NCBI GenBank assembly: GCA_030596225.1
Contig: JAUVKO010000070.1
Coordinates: 1 to 8,955, forward strand
Length of the DNA: 8,955 nucleotides
Direction of reading: 5' to 3'
DNA from: Fidelibacterota bacterium
GTDB lineage: Bacteria; Fidelibacterota; UBA8477; JABMPR01
Shown here: in pieces, positions 6,677-8,955 of the stretch
Layout of the letters: the number at the start of each line of letters is the position of its first letter
How positions within the stretch are numbered: the stretch's first letter is position 1
The notes under the pieces: model-generated
Databases searched by the model: none
Seen by the model: only the letters and a program-made list of their open reading frames with translations
Told to the model about the DNA's origin: nothing
Program-made: the position numbers and the translations under genes

Positions 6677-6698
6677 TATGTTGACATGAACTAACATG
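6677..6698. promoter_or_regulatory. Degenerate TetR-operator-like site upstream of the membrane cluster
   Basis: Contains GTTGACATGAACTAAC (6680-6695), with GTT and AAC ends and the complete ACTAAC half-site followed by AT, as in the site upstream of tetR. Compared with that site it lacks about 4 bp of the central spacer and one arm is altered. It lies 36 nt before the start of the first prenyltransferase gene. It may be a weak operator, a half-site or chance. Confidence 0.35.
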
Positions 6699-6706
6699 CT
6701 TGTCAT

Positions 6707-6725
6707 AAAAAAAATTGTCTCAATT
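6707..6725 (-). terminator. Weak candidate terminator overlapping the tetR stop codon
   Basis: On the minus strand AATTG-AGA-CAATT forms a 5-bp stem (6713-6725) followed by eight T (6707-6714 as A on the plus strand, overlapping the stem end). The stem is short and AT-rich, so termination may be poor and tetR transcripts could read into the prenyltransferase gene. Confidence 0.3.
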
Positions 6726-7304
6726 GATCAACTGAAGTAAGGTTGATTTTATTGACTTCCCTTTAACTCGAATATCGTACTTAAAACCGCCCAAACGCCA
6801 GGTTGTAACTAAAAAACGGAGGCTACCTAAGAATATGTATGCAATATCATCTGCTTTCAACTCAGGCTTGAATTTGCCCTCTGACTGAGCCGCCCTGACG
6901 AACTTTGTAATTACCTCAATGCGACGCTCAACTAATTTATTGACTTTCTTAGCCAGGACCGAGTCATACTGGAATATTTCCTCAGAAAAGATGACAGCGG
7001 CAGTAGCAGGATTAGCTTGAAAATAATTCAAGTGACCATCTATGAAGGCCTGCATTCGTTCTTCAATCACAGCAATTTTTTTGACCGATTCAAAAACTGA
7101 TTCGAAATGGCTATTGAAATGATTGATAATTGTACAAAGAATATCCTGTTTACTACGATAGTGACGATAGATGGCTTGCTCAGAAATACCAACTTTTTGG
7201 GATATCCGTTTCATTGTAAGATTCTGGATTCCACCCTCCTTGATCAGGTTCAATGATGCATCGAGGATTTGTTTTTGTCTGGTCTTGGTATCGAGTTTAT
7301 TCAT
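6720..7304 (-). CDS. TetR-family transcriptional regulator
   Basis: A 194-residue protein of usual TetR length. The N-terminal DNA-binding domain runs from about residue 7 to 53: TRQKQILDASLNLIKEGG is helix 1, and TMKRISQKVGISEQAIYRHYRSK (30-52) is the helix-turn-helix with the family's characteristic YRHYxSK ending. The all-alpha ligand/dimer domain (about 55-190) is variable and gives no clue to the ligand. It is the first gene of the minus-strand series, divergent from the beta-barrel gene, with 78 nt to the next gene downstream. A 24-bp element with inverted-repeat ends lies 12 nt before its ATG and overlaps the likely -10 box, so autorepression is probable. The same element precedes the beta-barrel gene, so control of that gene is also likely. 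The ribosome binding site is poor (AAAAG close to ATG). Confidence 0.95.
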   Translation of the reverse strand: MNKLDTKTRQKQILDASLNLIKEGGIQNLTMKRISQKVGISEQAIYRHYRSKQDILCTIINHFNSHFESVFESVKKIAVIEERMQAFIDGHLNYFQANPATAAVIFSEEIFQYDSVLAKKVNKLVERRIEVITKFVRAAQSEGKFKPELKADDIAYIFLGSLRFLVTTWRLGGFKYDIRVKGKSIKSTLLQLIN

Positions 7305-7315
7305 CTTTTAAGTGC

Positions 7316-7339
7316 GGTTAGTTTATACCTACTAACATA
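7316..7339. promoter_or_regulatory. TetR operator overlapping the tetR promoter
   Basis: The inverted repeat GTTAGT-N8-ACTAAC occupies 7317-7336 with perfect 6-bp arms. The surrounding 24 bases match the reverse complement of 7663-7686, upstream of the beta-barrel gene, at 22 positions. A TATAAA -10-like box (minus strand, 7322-7327) lies inside it, so a bound protein would block tetR transcription. Size and symmetry suit a TetR-family dimer; which protein binds is inferred from position. Confidence 0.7.
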
Positions 7340-7662
7340 TCCCTGCAAGAACTTTCTTATTAATACTAGCAATTAATTATCTGGGGCATATTCTATCTTG
7401 TATCGACAAACGAGCATAAGCCTGACAGCGAGATCACAACACATTCTCAAGCACTGTTCTATTCGGTCATGGCTAATATTTGTCCAATCATTCAACAAAG
7501 ATCATCTCGACAATATTGTCGACGCTCTAACCATTTTTGTCGGAAATAAGCAATACCAACAATGCGTGATTTTTAACATCTATTTTTTATAAATCCTTGT
7601 TATTCAGTAGCTTACTATCAGATAAATACCTCTGTAATCAGTAATGGCATGACTCTTGAATG
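7340..7662. other. Divergent intergenic region without a supported gene
   Basis: About 320 nt between the two operator copies. I see no convincing gene: one plus-strand frame is open for 64 codons from a TTG at 7398 but has no ribosome binding site and no protein-like pattern. The only structured element is a 16-bp perfect palindrome at 7507-7522. No tRNA, small RNA or insertion-sequence end is recognisable. Confidence 0.6.
7507..7522. promoter_or_regulatory. 16-bp perfect palindrome, possible regulator site
   Basis: TCGACAATATTGTCGA equals its own reverse complement. Related partial motifs lie nearby: TCGACAAA near 7403 and TTGTCGG near 7538. Symmetry and length would suit a dimeric regulator of CRP/FNR type or similar, about 180 nt upstream of the beta-barrel gene. 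No regulator can be named. Confidence 0.35.
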
Positions 7663-7686
7663 TATGTGAGTAGGTATCAACTAACC
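7663..7686. promoter_or_regulatory. Second TetR operator, upstream of the beta-barrel gene
   Basis: GTGAGT (7666-7671) and ACTAAC (7680-7685) flank an 8-nt spacer; the left arm has one mismatch to a perfect repeat. The 24-base block matches the reverse complement of the tetR-upstream site with two differences. It ends one base before the AAGGAG ribosome binding site (7688-7693), so bound protein would block transcription start or early elongation. Confidence 0.7.
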
Positions 7687-7700
7687 AAGGAGCTGTTCAC

Positions 7701-8681
7701 ATGAAATATTATTACCCAATTATCACCACAATCGGTCTCTTTGTCCTTCAGACAGCTGCCTTTGCCCAACTTCAATTCTCAGGGTTTGCAGACGTTCATT
7801 TCGTTAGCCCCTTGGAAGATCAATCAAATATTGAAATGCACTGTGGTCAATTTGAGTTAGGTCTGTCTTCTCCAATCAGACCCGGTATTAATTTTGAAGG
7901 CGCAATTGCCTATAATTCTGAAACTGGTACATTTGAAGCCGGGGCTGGTTTTGTAGAATTAGTCTTTACGGGAGAGAATGGTCTCCATTCTGTCCGTAGC
8001 AATTCTTTCGATCACATCGGACTATCAATTGGTCAATTCGATGTGCCTTTTGGTATTGACTGGCAACATATCGCTTCACCAGATCGATGCCTGGTTACCG
8101 CTCCGCTACTGAACGAGAAAAGTATCAATAGCTGGAACGACGTCGGCATCAATATGCATGCTGATCTGGGACCGATAAATATCACAAGCTTTGTGGTTAA
8201 CGGCGCTACCGATGGATTCGCCCTGGGTGGACGCGCTGCATACAGCCCCCTTGAAAGCTTTGAACTTGGGGCTTCTTATCTCTCTCAGACAGAAACTAAC
8301 GAACTTGGATCAAAGCCCCGCGCTTTCGGTGCAGATATTCAGACCATCACAGGTCCTCTGGCAACCAGAATGGAACTCCACTACACTGAAGATCTATTTG
8401 AAGGCGACTTCGAAGCTATTGATACGATCAATACCCACCACGGCTTTTATCTGCAGACCAATTTTGATCTATCGAGTATACTTCATATCCCACTGGTTCT
8501 GATCGGACGTTATGACGACTGGTCGTCTATCAATAATATTGATGAAGCCAGCCGAGTTACCCTGGGTGCTGCTTATTCCATAATAAATGGGTTTGAGATT
8601 CGTGCTGAATATCTGGGAGACAACATTAATGGAGAAAAAGATATCCGACAGTTTGTGATCCAGACCTTGGTGAGTTTTTAG
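7701..8681 (+). CDS. Outer-membrane beta-barrel (porin-like) protein
   Basis: A 326-residue protein with a Sec signal peptide (1-22, ending TAAFA with likely cleavage before QLQF), followed by alternating hydrophobic/polar strands such as FSGFADVHF, INFEGAIAYNS, FELGASYLS, TRMELHYTE, RVTLGAAYSI and FEIRAEYLGD. It ends in VSF, the terminal aromatic residue used by the BAM machinery. GLSIGQFDVPFGIDWQH (107-123) resembles the GxFxxPFG strand of phosphate-selective-type (OprO/OprP-like) porins and other 14-18-strand channels, but the length is shorter and I cannot assign a substrate. C48 and C130 could form a disulfide. The ribosome binding site AAGGAG (7688-7693) lies 7 nt before ATG, which settles the start. 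A TetR-type operator shared with tetR lies immediately upstream, so it is probably induced with that regulon. It may supply or export a small molecule tied to the membrane cluster. Confidence 0.85.
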   Translation: MKYYYPIITTIGLFVLQTAAFAQLQFSGFADVHFVSPLEDQSNIEMHCGQFELGLSSPIRPGINFEGAIAYNSETGTFEAGAGFVELVFTGENGLHSVRSNSFDHIGLSIGQFDVPFGIDWQHIASPDRCLVTAPLLNEKSINSWNDVGINMHADLGPINITSFVVNGATDGFALGGRAAYSPLESFELGASYLSQTETNELGSKPRAFGADIQTITGPLATRMELHYTEDLFEGDFEAIDTINTHHGFYLQTNFDLSSILHIPLVLIGRYDDWSSINNIDEASRVTLGAAYSIINGFEIRAEYLGDNINGEKDIRQFVIQTLVSF

Positions 8682-8790
8682 CTGGATCATTCCTGTCTAT
8701 GCCAAAGCGGCGGCATTTCGCTTAGCACAGGTTCCATTGAAGTGTACAAGTAGGCTTAGTGACCGTTTTTTCATGGACCCTAAGTGCCCC

Positions 8791-8821
8791 GAAGTACAAC
8801 GAGTAATACCAATTGTACTTC
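8791..8821. repeat. Inverted repeat upstream of the right-edge ORF
   Basis: GAAGTACAA (8791-8799) and TTGTACTTC (8813-8821) are perfect 9-bp arms around a 13-nt loop. No T run follows on the plus strand, so it is not a standard plus-strand terminator. A similar GAAGTGTACAA lies near 8738. It could be an operator or leader hairpin for the ORF starting 13 nt later, or a terminator for minus-strand transcription (TTTTG follows in that direction). Confidence 0.4.
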
Positions 8822-8833
8822 AAAAGAGTCTAT

Positions 8834-8955
8834 ATGAATTCAAAAGATTTTTCTGTTTTTCAATCTTTAAATTTTAAGCATAGCTTGAGCTATGGTTGGA
8901 ATTTTAAGAGCAGTAAAACTGGAAAAGATGAAGAATGCATAGACTGTTTTGAGGT
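8834..8955 (+). CDS. Start of an unidentified ORF, cut by the window edge
   Basis: ATG at 8834 follows AAGAG with a 5-nt spacing, and the frame stays open for 40 codons to the end. The visible N-terminus (MNSKDFSVFQSLNFKHSLSY...) is polar, with no signal peptide or membrane segment, and has a CxxC-like pair (CIDC) near residue 37. Too little is visible to name a family. The 152-nt gap from the beta-barrel gene and the inverted repeat before it suggest a separate transcript. Confidence 0.5.
   Translation, partial: MNSKDFSVFQSLNFKHSLSYGWNFKSSKTGKDEECIDCFE

Noticed and set aside
7398..7592. Plus-strand open frame of 64 codons in the divergent gap
   Set aside because: It starts at TTG with no Shine-Dalgarno sequence, spans a regulatory-looking palindrome, and shows no domain or signal pattern.
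1..8955. CRISPR array, tRNA, rRNA or insertion sequence
   Set aside because: No regularly spaced repeats, cloverleaf-like sequence, transposase or terminal inverted repeats were seen on either strand.

Overview
The window is a moderately AT-rich piece of a Gram-negative bacterial chromosome. It encodes a Sec signal-bearing beta-barrel protein and a periplasmic protein, so the cell has an outer membrane. The gene set (divergent heme-copper oxidase fold, heme O synthases, SUMF1-fold protein) would suit a marine or sediment member of the FCB/Marinimicrobia-like groups, but nothing here fixes the taxon and this is a weak inference.

Layout: from about 7.3 kb down to the left edge all genes lie on the minus strand. 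In transcription order they are: a TetR-family regulator (6720-7304); a heme O synthase-like UbiA prenyltransferase (5760-6641); an unrecognised membrane protein with about 8 TM segments (4659-5705); a 12-TM heme-copper-oxidase-like subunit I (2956-4494); a secreted SUMF1/FGE-fold protein overlapping it by one base (2027-2956); a second heme O synthase-like protein (1052-1915); and two tandem small polytopic membrane proteins that are paralogues of each other (450-1046, and 1-371 cut by the window edge). On the plus strand are an outer-membrane beta-barrel protein (7701-8681) and the start of an unidentified ORF running off the right edge (8834-8955).

Transcription: a good intrinsic terminator follows the SUMF1-fold gene (1978-2014), and a long hairpin lies between the 8-TM gene and the oxidase-like gene (4607-4637), with a plausible promoter just downstream. 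This suggests three modules: prenyltransferase + 8-TM protein; oxidase-like protein + SUMF1-fold protein; prenyltransferase + two small membrane proteins. A 24-bp element with palindromic ends lies immediately upstream of tetR and recurs, inverted, with 22 of 24 matching bases immediately upstream of the beta-barrel gene. A degenerate relative lies upstream of the first prenyltransferase. The simplest reading is that the TetR protein represses itself, the beta-barrel gene and probably the membrane cluster.

Main interest: the oxidase-like protein keeps the heme-ligand histidines (H71, H377, H379) and the first His of the HHxFxxG loop (H280), but has Thr (T281) in place of the second copper-B His. 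It carries an extra His pair, GHLH (H225, H227), in TM6 where the third copper ligand is expected, and has no cross-linked Tyr. Together with two heme O synthase paralogues, a SUMF1-fold protein lacking both catalytic Cys, and three unrecognised membrane proteins, this looks like an undescribed membrane redox complex with a heme-O-type cofactor. No cytochrome c, CuA subunit, or heme A synthase is visible. Substrate and function are not determinable from the sequence alone.
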